Position numbers and translations under genes: made by a program. Below, piece by piece: positions 26,218 through 34,485 of a DNA stretch of 64,000 nt. The stretch spans positions 62,001 to 126,000 of the forward strand of contig CBDFHC010000002.1 of NCBI GenBank assembly GCA_965247585.1, written 5' to 3'. Position 1 is the first letter of the stretch. Each line of letters opens with the position of its first letter. Under the pieces are notes generated by a model. The model saw only the letters and a program-made list of their open reading frames with translations. It was not told the DNA's origin and searched no databases. The DNA comes from CBDFHC01 sp965247585 (GTDB taxonomy: Bacteria; Chloroflexota; Dehalococcoidia; Lucifugimonadales; GCA-2712585).

Positions 26218-27367
26218 TGGTGAGGGGCTGCTCCTGGGAGACTGGGAACTTGTACAAGCGAGCGGTGTTTTCGCCGACAATCTTGGCTCGCTCATCGTCC
26301 GGGACCCCTTCCAGGATGTGGTCGAGGATTTGCTGGGACCTAGGGAATGTGGACTCGCGATGGGGATAGTCCGACCCCCAGAGGAGGTTGTCAACGCCGA
26401 TGAGGTCACGGAAGCGGATGCCAAGGGGGTCTTCCTGAAAGCTGTGGAAGACGTTGGTACGCATAAAGTCGCTGGGGACGGCGTTGTTCTTGAAGCGGTA
26501 GGGCGCCAGGTTGGTGTTGTCCACGTAGTTGACGTCCATGCGGTAGAGGAAGTAGGGGATCCAGCCCAGCTCATGCTCTACGTTGACTACTTTGTGGCCG
26601 GGGTGGCGCTCGAAGACGCCGGAGAAGAGCATGTGGGACATAGACATGCGTGGCCAGTAGTCGTTGTTGGTGCGCCCCGACGCGGTGGTGAAGGAGTCCG
26701 GCGGGAGGCCGGAGCCGGGGGTCAGAGGCCGCTGAGTGACGACGTGGAGACTCAGGGGCATATCCATCTCTTCCGCGGCGGCCCAGAAGGGCTCGTATTC
26801 GGGCAGGTCGTAGGTCTGGTCCTGGGAGGGGTAGACGCTGATCATTGCGCCCGCGAGACCCAGACCGGCGGCGCGTCGCAGCTTGGCGGCGGCGCCGGGA
26901 ATATCGCCGTCAAAGATTATCATGGCGACGCCTTTGAGGTGGCCCGGGTAGGTCTGGCAGAACTCGGCGAGCCAATCGTTGTAGGCGGCGAAGATGGGCC
27001 GTAAAACGTCGGCGTTGGGAACGGCGTAGAGGACCAGGCCGAAGGAGGGGTAGACGACCCCGCCGTTAACGCTGTCCACGCCCATCTCCCGGACGGCGGC
27101 GTCTGGGTTGTAGCCGCCCAAGGGCACGTCCCGGAAGCTGCCGCGGAAGTCTATTTCCAGGGGCTTCTCGAACCGTTTGCCGGCCTGGGCGAAGCGGGAG
27201 GGCTCGCCGTTTGGCACGGGCGCACCGTTGATGAACCAGTGGTCCGCCTCTGAGGTCTCCACCACACGAGGGATGGCGTCGCCGTAGGCCGGGTCAATTT
27301 GGTCGAGCCAGAGGTTGGGAGGCTCTACGACGTGGGAATCGGACGATAGGACCCGGAATTGTGCCAT
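26210..27367 (-). CDS. Amidohydrolase 2 family TIM-barrel protein
   Basis: A 385-residue amidohydrolase, paralogue of the one at 11943-13058. It starts MAQFRVLSSDSHVVEPPNLW and carries LHVVTQRP, GVFERHPGHKVVNVEHE and the C-terminal metal Asp in LLWGSDYPHRESTFPRS. It heads a tight transcription unit: its stop overlaps the tandem CoA-transferase start by 8 bp, and thiolase-like and DUF35 genes follow. In that setting hydrolysis or decarboxylation of a ring- or acid-containing substrate before or after CoA activation is plausible. ATG 27367 is preceded on the minus strand by GAGAGGTGTC. Confidence 0.88.
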   Translation of the reverse strand: MAQFRVLSSDSHVVEPPNLWLDQIDPAYGDAIPRVVETSEADHWFINGAPVPNGEPSRFAQAGKRFEKPLEIDFRGSFRDVPLGGYNPDAAVREMGVDSVNGGVVYPSFGLVLYAVPNADVLRPIFAAYNDWLAEFCQTYPGHLKGVAMIIFDGDIPGAAAKLRRAAGLGLAGAMISVYPSQDQTYDLPEYEPFWAAAEEMDMPLSLHVVTQRPLTPGSGLPPDSFTTASGRTNNDYWPRMSMSHMLFSGVFERHPGHKVVNVEHELGWIPYFLYRMDVNYVDNTNLAPYRFKNNAVPSDFMRTNVFHSFQEDPLGIRFRDLIGVDNLLWGSDYPHRESTFPRSQQILDHILEGVPDDERAKIVGENTARLYKFPVSQEQPLTNA

Positions 27368-27470
27368 GAGACACCTCTCGAACGACGGCGCTGAATGTTG
27401 GGTGTAAGGGCACGCCTTACGCTAGCGCAATTATAACGATCACCTGGATGGAGGCAAACAGGGGCAAAGG

Positions 27471-28382
27471 CTACTCGCCGGGGAGGTCAGCGCGCACCTG
27501 CACCTCGGCGCGCTCTTCCTGGAGGACGAAGGGAATGGTGTAGTCTTTTTCAGACCAGCCTCGGTTGATGCCCTGGATGATGAATTGCTGTACCTGGCTG
27601 GCGAGGGGTAGCGGTACACTGTGCTCCCGGGCGAGGTCCAAGGCCAGGCCGATGTCCTTGGCGGTGAGGGCCAGGGTGAAGCGTGGGCTGTCATAGTCGC
27701 CCTTAAAGACGCTGTCCGCCAGGGTGGCGGTGCGGACGGGGTTCAGGACGCCCATGCCCCCGCCTCCGGCCTCCAGCAAGGCGCGGAGGTCAAGACCGGC
27801 CTTGACGCCGAGGGTGAGACCTTCGGCGACGATTTGGTTGACGCCGAAGATGATCATGTTGCTGACCAGCTTGCAGATGGTGCCGTGGCCTAGTGGCCCG
27901 GCGTGGACAACCTTGGCGGCGAATGCGTTTAGGATGGGCAGCACGCGTTTGAAGGTCTCGTCATCGCCACCAACCAGGACGGTGGTCTCTCCTTGCATCG
28001 CCCGCTTGGGGCCTGTGAGCACGGGGGCGTCCATCAGTGAGGCGCCTTGACGTTGGAACTGGGGTTCCAGGCGATGGTAGATGGAAGGGTAGGTGGTGGA
28101 GAGGTCCAGGTAGACGGCGCCGCGCTTGATGCCGAGCAGAACGCCATCGGGTCCGGTGGCGACTTGCTCCAGCTCCAGGGGGCCAGGTACGGAGGTGAAG
28201 GTGACGTCGCTCTGGGAAGCGACTTCAGCGGCGGAACCGCCGAGGCGTGCGCCACCTTCCAGCAGGGGCTTGCAGGCCTCCTCGCGGATATCGTGGACTA
28301 CCATGGGGTAGCCAGCGCGCTGGATGTTGAGGGCCATGCCGGTGCCGATTCTCCCCAAGCCGATGAACCCGACGGTTTCCAT
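27471..28382 (-). CDS. NAD(P)-dependent 3-hydroxyisobutyrate dehydrogenase-like oxidoreductase
   Basis: A 303-residue beta-hydroxyacid dehydrogenase. The Rossmann motif GFIGLGRIGTGMALNIQRAGY begins at residue 5, the substrate strand VYLDLSTTYPS and the DAPVLTGPKRAMQGETTVLVGG loop follow, and the catalytic Lys is in GTICKLVSN. The family oxidises 3-hydroxyisobutyrate, tartronate semialdehyde and similar compounds. It lies 103 bp upstream of the amidohydrolase on the same strand and could be the first gene of the catabolic run, though that gap allows a separate promoter. ATG 28382 has CAGGAGGCGTC upstream, a good ribosome site. Confidence 0.88.
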   Translation of the reverse strand: METVGFIGLGRIGTGMALNIQRAGYPMVVHDIREEACKPLLEGGARLGGSAAEVASQSDVTFTSVPGPLELEQVATGPDGVLLGIKRGAVYLDLSTTYPSIYHRLEPQFQRQGASLMDAPVLTGPKRAMQGETTVLVGGDDETFKRVLPILNAFAAKVVHAGPLGHGTICKLVSNMIIFGVNQIVAEGLTLGVKAGLDLRALLEAGGGGMGVLNPVRTATLADSVFKGDYDSPRFTLALTAKDIGLALDLAREHSVPLPLASQVQQFIIQGINRGWSEKDYTIPFVLQEERAEVQVRADLPGE

Positions 28383-28489
28383 GACGCCTCCTGGAAGCTG
28401 GTTTGATGTTGAGAGGTTTGTGTTCGGGGGATGATACCATCCGCGCCGGGGCGGCGGGGGTGGCTTTGAATAGGGCTAGAGATGGGAGG

Positions 28490-28885
28490 ATTTAGGGAAT
28501 CCCCTCTCTAACTCTCTTCCTTTTGTCAGGAGGAGAGGCATACCCCTTATTTTAAGGCAATCAGCCATGGGGAAGAGCATAGGCATCGCGAAGGAGGGGA
28601 GATCAGAGTGGCGTGCGCACTCCCTCTCAATCTCTCCCTCGATAGGGGGAGAGAATTTTGCAATTTTCATAGGAATCGATCATGTGAGCGTCCAGCACCA
28701 GTGAGGATGAAAAAAGAGTGGCGGCTATCATCCATGGTGACCGGTATAGCTATGACAAAGGATTGCAGATCACAGGCTGGTGCTACCCACCTGCCCGCCC
28801 CGGAAGGTTTTAAAAACTAATTGCTGAGGGACACCCTCAGACTCCCGGCAGGGAACCTGGGTTCCCTGCACTCTCCTATGGTGTG
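28490..28885. repeat. Dispersed intergenic repeat, copy 6 (mosaic)
   Basis: The 752-bp gap 28383-29134 is a repeat mosaic. 28490-28660 holds two pyrimidine-rich CCCTCTCTAACTCTC / CCCTCTCAATCTCTCCC blocks resembling those at 38805, 40007 and 50165. 28670-28775 repeats the AATCGATCATG...CCAGCACCAG...AGGATGAAAA...GGCGGCTATCATCC module of copy 2. 28775-28885 is the core with CTGAGGG-ACA-CCCTCAG (28824-28840) and a second palindrome, GCAGGGAACC and GGTTCCCTGC with two central bases (28848-28869). Another module (CCTTCGAGGGCCTTAGGATG) is near 28970. No gene seen. Confidence 0.85.
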
Positions 28886-29069
28886 GGTGCTCTTTGAGAG
28901 GCTATAGTTCATGGCGCCTGAGACCTATGGCGCCGGGGATGGACAATCAAGGTTGGGTTTTCTGCTCTCCTTCGAGGGCCTTAGGATGAGCGGGAATAGG
29001 AGGGCCGAAGGTTTATTTTGGAGGAACGCCATGAAAGAGATGCGGCCCGGCCGCCGGGAGGAACAGGAA

Positions 29070-29095
29070 GGGCGGGGTCCAATTGGACCCCGCCC
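29070..29095 (-). terminator. Perfect GC-rich palindrome, likely terminator for the NHL/DUF1800 unit
   Basis: Inverted repeat GGGCGGGGTCC / GGACCCCGCCC around AATT: 26 bases fully self-complementary, 40 bp past the stop of the minus-strand NHL gene. On the minus strand it is followed by TTCCTGTTCCTCC, a pyrimidine-rich but not pure U tract, so intrinsic termination is likely but not certain. Confidence 0.6.
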
Positions 29096-29134
29096 TATTA
29101 AGTGTCGATCTTGAGCCGCGCTGGTAAGAGCGGG

Positions 29135-30139
29135 CTAGAGAGTGAACTGAGGGTCCTCGTAGGCATTGTCCTTGAGGTAGAACTGGAGCCGGTTGTTGAG
29201 GGACTCCACGACGGTGATGCGGAAGTCGTCTCCAACGTGAACGCCCACGGGGCCGCGGAAGACGACCTCAGGCTCGGTGCTGGTGCGAGCGCGGGCCTTG
29301 ATGACGTCCGGGTTTACATCCACGGTGAGCCGTGCCCAAGGAGACAGCTCTCTGGCGTCACCAACGAAGGTGGCCAGATAGTCGCCCTCCGGGGTGAAAA
29401 CGAGAAGGTTGTCGTTGCCCATGTTGGCAACATAGATGTCGCCTTCGCCGTCAACGGCCAAGCCGGAGGGGCGGTGCATCTCGCCGGGGCCGTGGCCAGA
29501 GGTACCGAAGGTGAGGAGGTGGTTGCCGTCCGGGCTGAACTTCTGGATACGGTCGTTTCCCCAATCGGCGACGTAGATGTCGCCCTTGGCGTCAATGGTA
29601 ATGCCCCAGGGAAGCCTAAACTGTCCATCATCACTGCCCGGACCGCCGAACTGACTGAGGTACTTGCCGTCCTTGGTGAACTTCTGCACCCGTTCGTTCC
29701 TGCTGTCCACAATGTAGACGTTATCGTCGCTATCTAAGGCAATCCCCGCAGGGGCGTTGAACTCGCCGACGCCGCTGCCGGAGGCGCCCCACTTGCCCAG
29801 GTTGCCGCCTTCGTTATCGAATGCGACCACTTTGTTATCCATCTGATCGGTAACGTAGATATTCTCGTTGCTGTCCAGGGCGAGGCCGCCGGGCCAGAGG
29901 AACTGGCCCTCGCCGCTTCCGGCGCTGCCTATATCCATGATCCACTTGTGGGCCAAGGTGGCTTTAGTCACCCTGGCGGAGGGGAGAAACTCCGTCCCGG
30001 CGTTGACCACGTATATGACGTCGTCTTTGCCACGGGTCACGCCCAAGGGGTGGATGAAGCCAGTCTCTCCGGCGCCGTTGCGTCCCATGCATTCGAGGTA
30101 GGTGAAGGTCCTACCGGCGATCATTTGTGTTACAGGCAT
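29135..30139 (-). CDS. NHL-repeat beta-propeller protein
   Basis: A 334-residue protein made of about five or six NHL blades. The repeated unit is G-x-GEGQF-xxPxGxALDSxxNIYVxDxxNxxVxxFD (seen with GSGEGQFLWPGG, GSGVGEFNAPAG, GSDDGQFRLPWG and GHGPGEMHRPSG). No signal peptide is visible, so it is either cytoplasmic or exported by another route. NHL propellers bind protein, RNA or small ligands. A DUF1800 gene lies 46 bp upstream on the same strand, so the two are probably one transcript. ATG 30139 has TTGGAGAAATTG upstream. Confidence 0.9.
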   Translation of the reverse strand: MPVTQMIAGRTFTYLECMGRNGAGETGFIHPLGVTRGKDDVIYVVNAGTEFLPSARVTKATLAHKWIMDIGSAGSGEGQFLWPGGLALDSNENIYVTDQMDNKVVAFDNEGGNLGKWGASGSGVGEFNAPAGIALDSDDNVYIVDSRNERVQKFTKDGKYLSQFGGPGSDDGQFRLPWGITIDAKGDIYVADWGNDRIQKFSPDGNHLLTFGTSGHGPGEMHRPSGLAVDGEGDIYVANMGNDNLLVFTPEGDYLATFVGDARELSPWARLTVDVNPDVIKARARTSTEPEVVFRGPVGVHVGDDFRITVVESLNNRLQFYLKDNAYEDPQFTL

Positions 30140-30185
30140 TTCAATTTCTCCAACGGTGAATCTGTGGATGGGGTTGCCGCTCCGG

Positions 30186-31604
30186 CTAGCAGAACTGGTA
30201 CTCCCGGGTGGCGGCGATTAGCTGGAGGGCCTCGGTGACCCTATCCGCGAAGGCGCGACGCTCGGACTCGGTTGCGCCACGCTTGATTTCCCCACCGGCC
30301 TCAACATGGCCGATGAGCTCCTGCCTGGTGTTGTCGTTGACCTGGACATAGCCAAGGAGGTCCAGGCAGCCGTCCACCAACTCGCCAGCGGACATGCTGC
30401 CCTGATGGCCCAACTGCTCGATGATGGACTGGACGCCGGGCAACGTAGAGTCGCTCAGCTTGTTGGCGACGAAATTGACGCGGCGGATGAGGGAGCCGCT
30501 GTCAATCCACTCGCGGCCAGTGTGCCAACCCTCCACGCTGGGCGGGTTGATGAGCTCCTGGCCCTGGTACTCGCATTCCTGAGCGACGGCCATGAGGCCG
30601 GGCCGCTCGATTTCGAAGTCGCCCACCAGCCGAGTGGTACCGGCGACGACTTCGACGGGGTTCTTGACGCGGGCGAACCAGACCGATTCGTCCTTGAAGA
30701 AGTCGGAGTTGAAAAGGAAGCGGAGGGTATCTCTGATGTCAAAGCTGGAACTGACGAAATGGTCAGCGATGGCCTGAACGGCTTCCGGATTGCCCGGGGG
30801 CAGGTCGTTCCAGCTTGGAACCTGGACCTCGTCGGCGACGAAGAAGTTGTAGAGGTGCCGGGCAATGAAGCGATGGGTGGCAGGGTGCTGGACGATTATG
30901 TCAATGATGTCCTCGCCGTTGAGGTTTCCGGTATGGCCCAGGAAGGTCTTCTCGCTGTTGTCATGGTCCTGGGGGCGGTACTCGAAGCCCCAGGGGAAGC
31001 GGGCGTAAGGGAAGCGTGGAAGACGGGGGATGAGGGTCCAGCCGGTAAAGGCGCGGGAGGCCATCTTGACGTCGTCCTCGGTGTAATTGCCCTGACCCAT
31101 GGAGAAGAGCTCCAGAAGCTCGCGGCCCCAGTTCTCGTTGGGGGCGTCTTTGTGGCTCATATTGTTGTCCAGCCAAAAAATCATGGCGGGGTTCTTTGCC
31201 AGGGCGACGAGGAGGTCATGGTAGCTGCCCATGCCTTTTTCGCGGAACATTCGGATCTGGTTGGTCATGTCAGTGGGGTTGTCCACCTTGGAGTTGCCGG
31301 TGGCGAAGATCATGTGCCAGAAGAGGGTCATCTTCTCTTCCAAGGGACGCTGGGTGTGGAGCATGTGGTACATGAAGTTGGAAGCGCCCTGCGCGGGGAG
31401 GGCGGGGTAGACGATCTCCGGGTAGTAGCGGCCCATCTGGATCTCGTCTACGGAAGGGACGCCGTTGGCGGCGGGGTCAATCAGTTCTTCCACGGTGGCC
31501 TCGTAACCCTTAGCTACCGCTCGTTCCAACTCTTCACGGGAAGCGCCGAAACCAGCGCGCCGCATCAGGTGGGCCATAAGTGCCATAGCCTTTTTGTCTG
31601 CCAT
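30186..31604 (-). CDS. DUF1800 family protein
   Basis: A 472-residue DUF1800 protein. Typical features are the N-terminal AHLMRRAGFGASREELERAVAKGYEATVEELIDP, then KMTLFWHMIFATGNSKV, NENWGRELLELFSMGQGNYTEDDVKMASRAFTGWTL, and C-terminal LRFLFNSDFF and INPPSVEGWHTGREWI. The function of the family is unknown; members usually carry a signal peptide and neighbour a DUF1501 gene. Neither is present here: the N-terminus begins directly with the domain, and the downstream partner is an NHL propeller. It starts at 31604 with AGGAGAGTTAGC upstream, a strong ribosome site. 31605-31830 shows no gene. Confidence 0.9.
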   Translation of the reverse strand: MADKKAMALMAHLMRRAGFGASREELERAVAKGYEATVEELIDPAANGVPSVDEIQMGRYYPEIVYPALPAQGASNFMYHMLHTQRPLEEKMTLFWHMIFATGNSKVDNPTDMTNQIRMFREKGMGSYHDLLVALAKNPAMIFWLDNNMSHKDAPNENWGRELLELFSMGQGNYTEDDVKMASRAFTGWTLIPRLPRFPYARFPWGFEYRPQDHDNSEKTFLGHTGNLNGEDIIDIIVQHPATHRFIARHLYNFFVADEVQVPSWNDLPPGNPEAVQAIADHFVSSSFDIRDTLRFLFNSDFFKDESVWFARVKNPVEVVAGTTRLVGDFEIERPGLMAVAQECEYQGQELINPPSVEGWHTGREWIDSGSLIRRVNFVANKLSDSTLPGVQSIIEQLGHQGSMSAGELVDGCLDLLGYVQVNDNTRQELIGHVEAGGEIKRGATESERRAFADRVTEALQLIAATREYQFC

Positions 31605-31830
31605 GCTAACTCTCCTGCTTAGTAGTGGTGTCAGGCGCCTGGAAGGATCGAATGGAATGCATGTTGTCCCCTGGCGGCTTATTTAGAGGCGCCGGTGCCC
31701 GAGGTAGGGGTAACGCCGACATGCCGTCCAGGGGAGAGGTTCTTGTTACGACTCTAATATAGGTTGATGGCCCGAACCAGTCAAGAAAAAGGAGGTCCCG
31801 GAGACCTAATGGATCGCAGTGTGAGCAGGG

Positions 31831-33060
31831 CTACATGTCCAGAATCAGGGTAGACCAGCCGAAGTCTCTGGCGCCCAGCCCCTCGGCGGTGTAAGGCTGG
31901 TAGTACTCTCTGAAGCCGGACAACTGGATGGCCTGGAGGCTTTTGGAGACGATGGTGTCCGCCAGTTCAGGGTAGCCGTGACGCCGGAGGGCGTGGCTGA
32001 GGAACCAGTTGGTGTTTATCCAGGTGGGGCCGCGCCAGATGAAGCCCCCAGGGTTGCCGGGCATGAACTTGCGATTGGAGGCGGGGACGGAGGGGAGGGG
32101 ATAGGGAAGCCAGAAGTGGCCGGGGGCGGTGACCCAATCGTTCACCAGGCGCTCCACCACGGGGCGGGGCAGGTCATCCAGAATCAGGGGCATAAGGGAG
32201 CTTATGGTGACCATCTTGACGGGGGATTTTGCCACGCCCTGGAGGTCAAAGAAGGCGCCGGCCTCCTCGTCCCAGCACTTGGAGAGGAGGGCTTGCAGGG
32301 TCCTGTCCGCCTCACGGTGGAACTCCGCGGCCTCGGGCCGGCCTTCCAGGAGCCTGGCCAGGGAGCGCAGGGAAAAGGCGTAGACCGAGTTCACCAGAAC
32401 ATCGTCAAAGTGGAAGATGTCCGCGGCCAGGATACGGCGGTCGTCGCCGCGCAAGGGCTCGTAGGCCTGGTACACCTTTCGAAGGGCAGTGATAAAGCCA
32501 TGGTTGGATAGCTCCTCCAGACCGAGGGCGTCATCGAATTTGGGGGAGCAGTCAGTTCCGGCCTCCTCAGGTTGGATGATTGAGATGAGACCGTCGTCGT
32601 CGGGGTCCCGGTTGCTTCGGAGCCAGCGGTAGAATTTTATGAGCAGAGGCAGCGCTTCGTCACGAAAGGACTGGTCACCGGTGGCCTGGAATACGCGCTC
32701 CACGGCGTAGGCGATGATGGGTGGCTGGATGGTGGCGCTAAAGTTGGGAGAGGTGCGGCCGACGAGGTTGTGGCTCAGGAACTCGGGCTGTTTTTCCATT
32801 TCCCAGAAGATCATGTGGGGAATGAAGCCGTCAGGCTGGGCGGCGCTCATCAGGGAGGTAAGCTCCGCTTTGGCCTGGTCCTGGTCCAGGTGGAGGAGGG
32901 CGATGGCATGGAAGCAGGAGTCCCAGAACCACTGGAACGGGTAACCCACCAAGGAGGGACAGATGAAGCTGTAAGGCTTGCCGTTCCAATCGGCGACGCC
33001 CTGGCGAAGATTGGATAATAGGATTTTCCTGGCGGCGGTTTCCAGCTCTGAACGTTCCAT
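31831..33060 (-). CDS. GH63-like (alpha/alpha)6-barrel glycoside hydrolase
   Basis: A 409-residue protein from ATG 33060 (MERSELETAARKILL). The segment YPFQWFWDSCFHAIALLHLD, the later SNHGFITALRKVYQAYE and C-terminal GPTWINTNWFLSHALRRHGYPELADTIV, plus a final EYYQPYTAEGLGARDFGWST, match the trehalase/glucosidase-like GH63 group that includes mannosylglycerate and glucosylglycerate hydrolases of about this length. No signal peptide, so it acts on a cytoplasmic glycoside or compatible solute. The gene follows the GT4 gene by 10 bp; synthesis and turnover of one glycoside by the pair is an inference. Longer upstream starts would overlap the GT4 gene. Confidence 0.78.
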   Translation of the reverse strand: MERSELETAARKILLSNLRQGVADWNGKPYSFICPSLVGYPFQWFWDSCFHAIALLHLDQDQAKAELTSLMSAAQPDGFIPHMIFWEMEKQPEFLSHNLVGRTSPNFSATIQPPIIAYAVERVFQATGDQSFRDEALPLLIKFYRWLRSNRDPDDDGLISIIQPEEAGTDCSPKFDDALGLEELSNHGFITALRKVYQAYEPLRGDDRRILAADIFHFDDVLVNSVYAFSLRSLARLLEGRPEAAEFHREADRTLQALLSKCWDEEAGAFFDLQGVAKSPVKMVTISSLMPLILDDLPRPVVERLVNDWVTAPGHFWLPYPLPSVPASNRKFMPGNPGGFIWRGPTWINTNWFLSHALRRHGYPELADTIVSKSLQAIQLSGFREYYQPYTAEGLGARDFGWSTLILDM

Positions 33061-33070
33061 AGGCGTAGAC

Positions 33071-34324
33071 TCAGTGGACCTCCTGATAGATTTCCAGGTA
33101 TTTTTGGGCGACGCGGTCCCATGTAAAGTGCTCGGCGACGAACTGGCGAGCCTCATGGCCGAGCCGCCGACGGTAGGCGTCATCGTTCACCAAATGCACC
33201 AGCTCCTCGGTGGCGGCGGGGGCGTCAAAGATGGGCACCACGACGGCGCCGCGCTGAAGAAGCTCGCGGTTGGCGCCGACGTCATGGGTCAGCACCGGGA
33301 CGCCGTAGGCCATGGCCTCAAAGTAGACGAGCCCAAAGGCCTCGTACCGTGAGAAGAGTGTGAGGAGGTGGGCGCTATTGTACCAGCGGCGCAGCTCTTG
33401 GTCCGAGACCTCTCCGGCGAGGACTACGTCGGAACTAAACTGCTGGGCCGCGAGCCAAGCCCGGATTTCCGCCTCGCCGCCTTCGTCCCGGCCTATTAGG
33501 ACGAGCCGGACGGGGCGGTTAAAGCGGCCGCGGGCGGCGGAGTAGACGTCCAAGAGCCACCGCTGCCCTTTGTGCAGGCCCAGGCGGCCGACGCATAGGA
33601 TGGTGAAAACGGAGTCGGATGGTGGGCCGCCGGTCGATTCGGGCGAGGCGGCGCCCCAACCCACCACGGCGAGCTTGTTGGGGCGGACCCAGTAGGCGCG
33701 GCGAACCTCCTCGGACTCCTTGCGGCTGAGGGCGACGACGCGGTCCACGGTGCGACTGATGATCCCGTTGATGGGCCGCAACCACTGGCGAGTCAAGGGC
33801 AGGCTGTGGAATGAAGGGGTGAAGACGAACAGGGCCTTGCGCCGGTACCAGAACCAGGTCCAGAAGTGGGCCCAGAACCAACCGTCGCCGACGAAGTGGA
33901 CGACGTTGGGGTTGAACTCTTCGAGGAAGCGGCGGATGCGGAAGGGTGAGAACCAGACCAGAGGCACGGAGAAGTAAGGGGGGGAGCGGCGCGGGAAACC
34001 GTCCAGCCGGAAGACGTCTACCTCGCCGGGCAGGGTTTCGCGGTCCGCCCAATGGGGCTGGGGGACGCGGGGGAAGGAGTATTTAGAGGTGAGGACGCCG
34101 ATGCGCTGGATAAGGGGCGAATGGGCCAGGTGGGTGGAGAGCTCTTCGATGGCGCGCTCGATGCCGCCAAGGTAGGGGCGGTAGTAGGGTGTGAGGAAAA
34201 GGACTCGAAAGGGGGCGTTGGCGCTGGGTTTTCCGTCAGCGGAGGTCTGGTGGCTCAAGCCAACGGAGCCCAAGGGAGCGGCCTCGGGTGAATCCGGCGG
34301 TGGGTTGGGTGCTGTAGAGTCCAT
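33071..34324 (-). CDS. GT4 family glycosyltransferase
   Basis: About 417 residues from ATG 34324. A disordered Pro-rich leader (MDSTAPNPPPDSPEAAPLG) precedes the GT-B fold: FRVLFLTPYYRPYLGGIERAIEELS at the N-domain, then VVALSRKESEEVRRAYWV, ILCVGRLGLHKGQRWLLDVYSAA and the donor-binding ALFSRYEAFGLVYFEAMAYGVPVLTHDVGA (E-x7-E type motif). It is a retaining glycosyltransferase using a nucleotide sugar. It is coupled to the GH63-like gene. The start codon is 161 bp from the divergent recQ start, so the two share an upstream region. Confidence 0.86.
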   Translation of the reverse strand: MDSTAPNPPPDSPEAAPLGSVGLSHQTSADGKPSANAPFRVLFLTPYYRPYLGGIERAIEELSTHLAHSPLIQRIGVLTSKYSFPRVPQPHWADRETLPGEVDVFRLDGFPRRSPPYFSVPLVWFSPFRIRRFLEEFNPNVVHFVGDGWFWAHFWTWFWYRRKALFVFTPSFHSLPLTRQWLRPINGIISRTVDRVVALSRKESEEVRRAYWVRPNKLAVVGWGAASPESTGGPPSDSVFTILCVGRLGLHKGQRWLLDVYSAARGRFNRPVRLVLIGRDEGGEAEIRAWLAAQQFSSDVVLAGEVSDQELRRWYNSAHLLTLFSRYEAFGLVYFEAMAYGVPVLTHDVGANRELLQRGAVVVPIFDAPAATEELVHLVNDDAYRRRLGHEARQFVAEHFTWDRVAQKYLEIYQEVH

Positions 34325-34473
34325 GTTGCCGCAGGGGTGAATGACCAGGGTTGGATGGAAACGGGGGAGCAGGGATAGCTTGGTGGGAATGCTGGGGCCA
34401 TGGTACACCCGGGGATGGTGGCTGCCAATGGCGGGCATTGGTCCGTGGTCAGGCTGGACGGACGGCTGGAGGG

Positions 34474-34479
34474 TATAAT
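34474..34479 (+). promoter_or_regulatory. -10 element of recQ, leaderless geometry
   Basis: A perfect TATAAT lies 6 bases upstream of the recQ ATG (34486). Transcription would start at or within a base or two of the A of ATG, giving a leaderless mRNA. No good -35 box is found at 16-18 bases (the stretch reads AGGCTG), and no ribosome-binding site precedes the ATG. Confidence 0.6.
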
Positions 34480-34485
34480 TTCCGC

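Noticed and set aside
26218..26574. N-terminal extension of the tandem CoA-transferase to 928 residues
   Set aside because: The extra stretch is Ser/Thr-rich antisense-like sequence inside the amidohydrolase gene; the family signature begins at 26217.
30306..31622. 438-codon plus-strand frame opposite the DUF1800 gene
   Set aside because: Mirror of a well-conserved minus-strand gene; no ribosome site and low-complexity composition.
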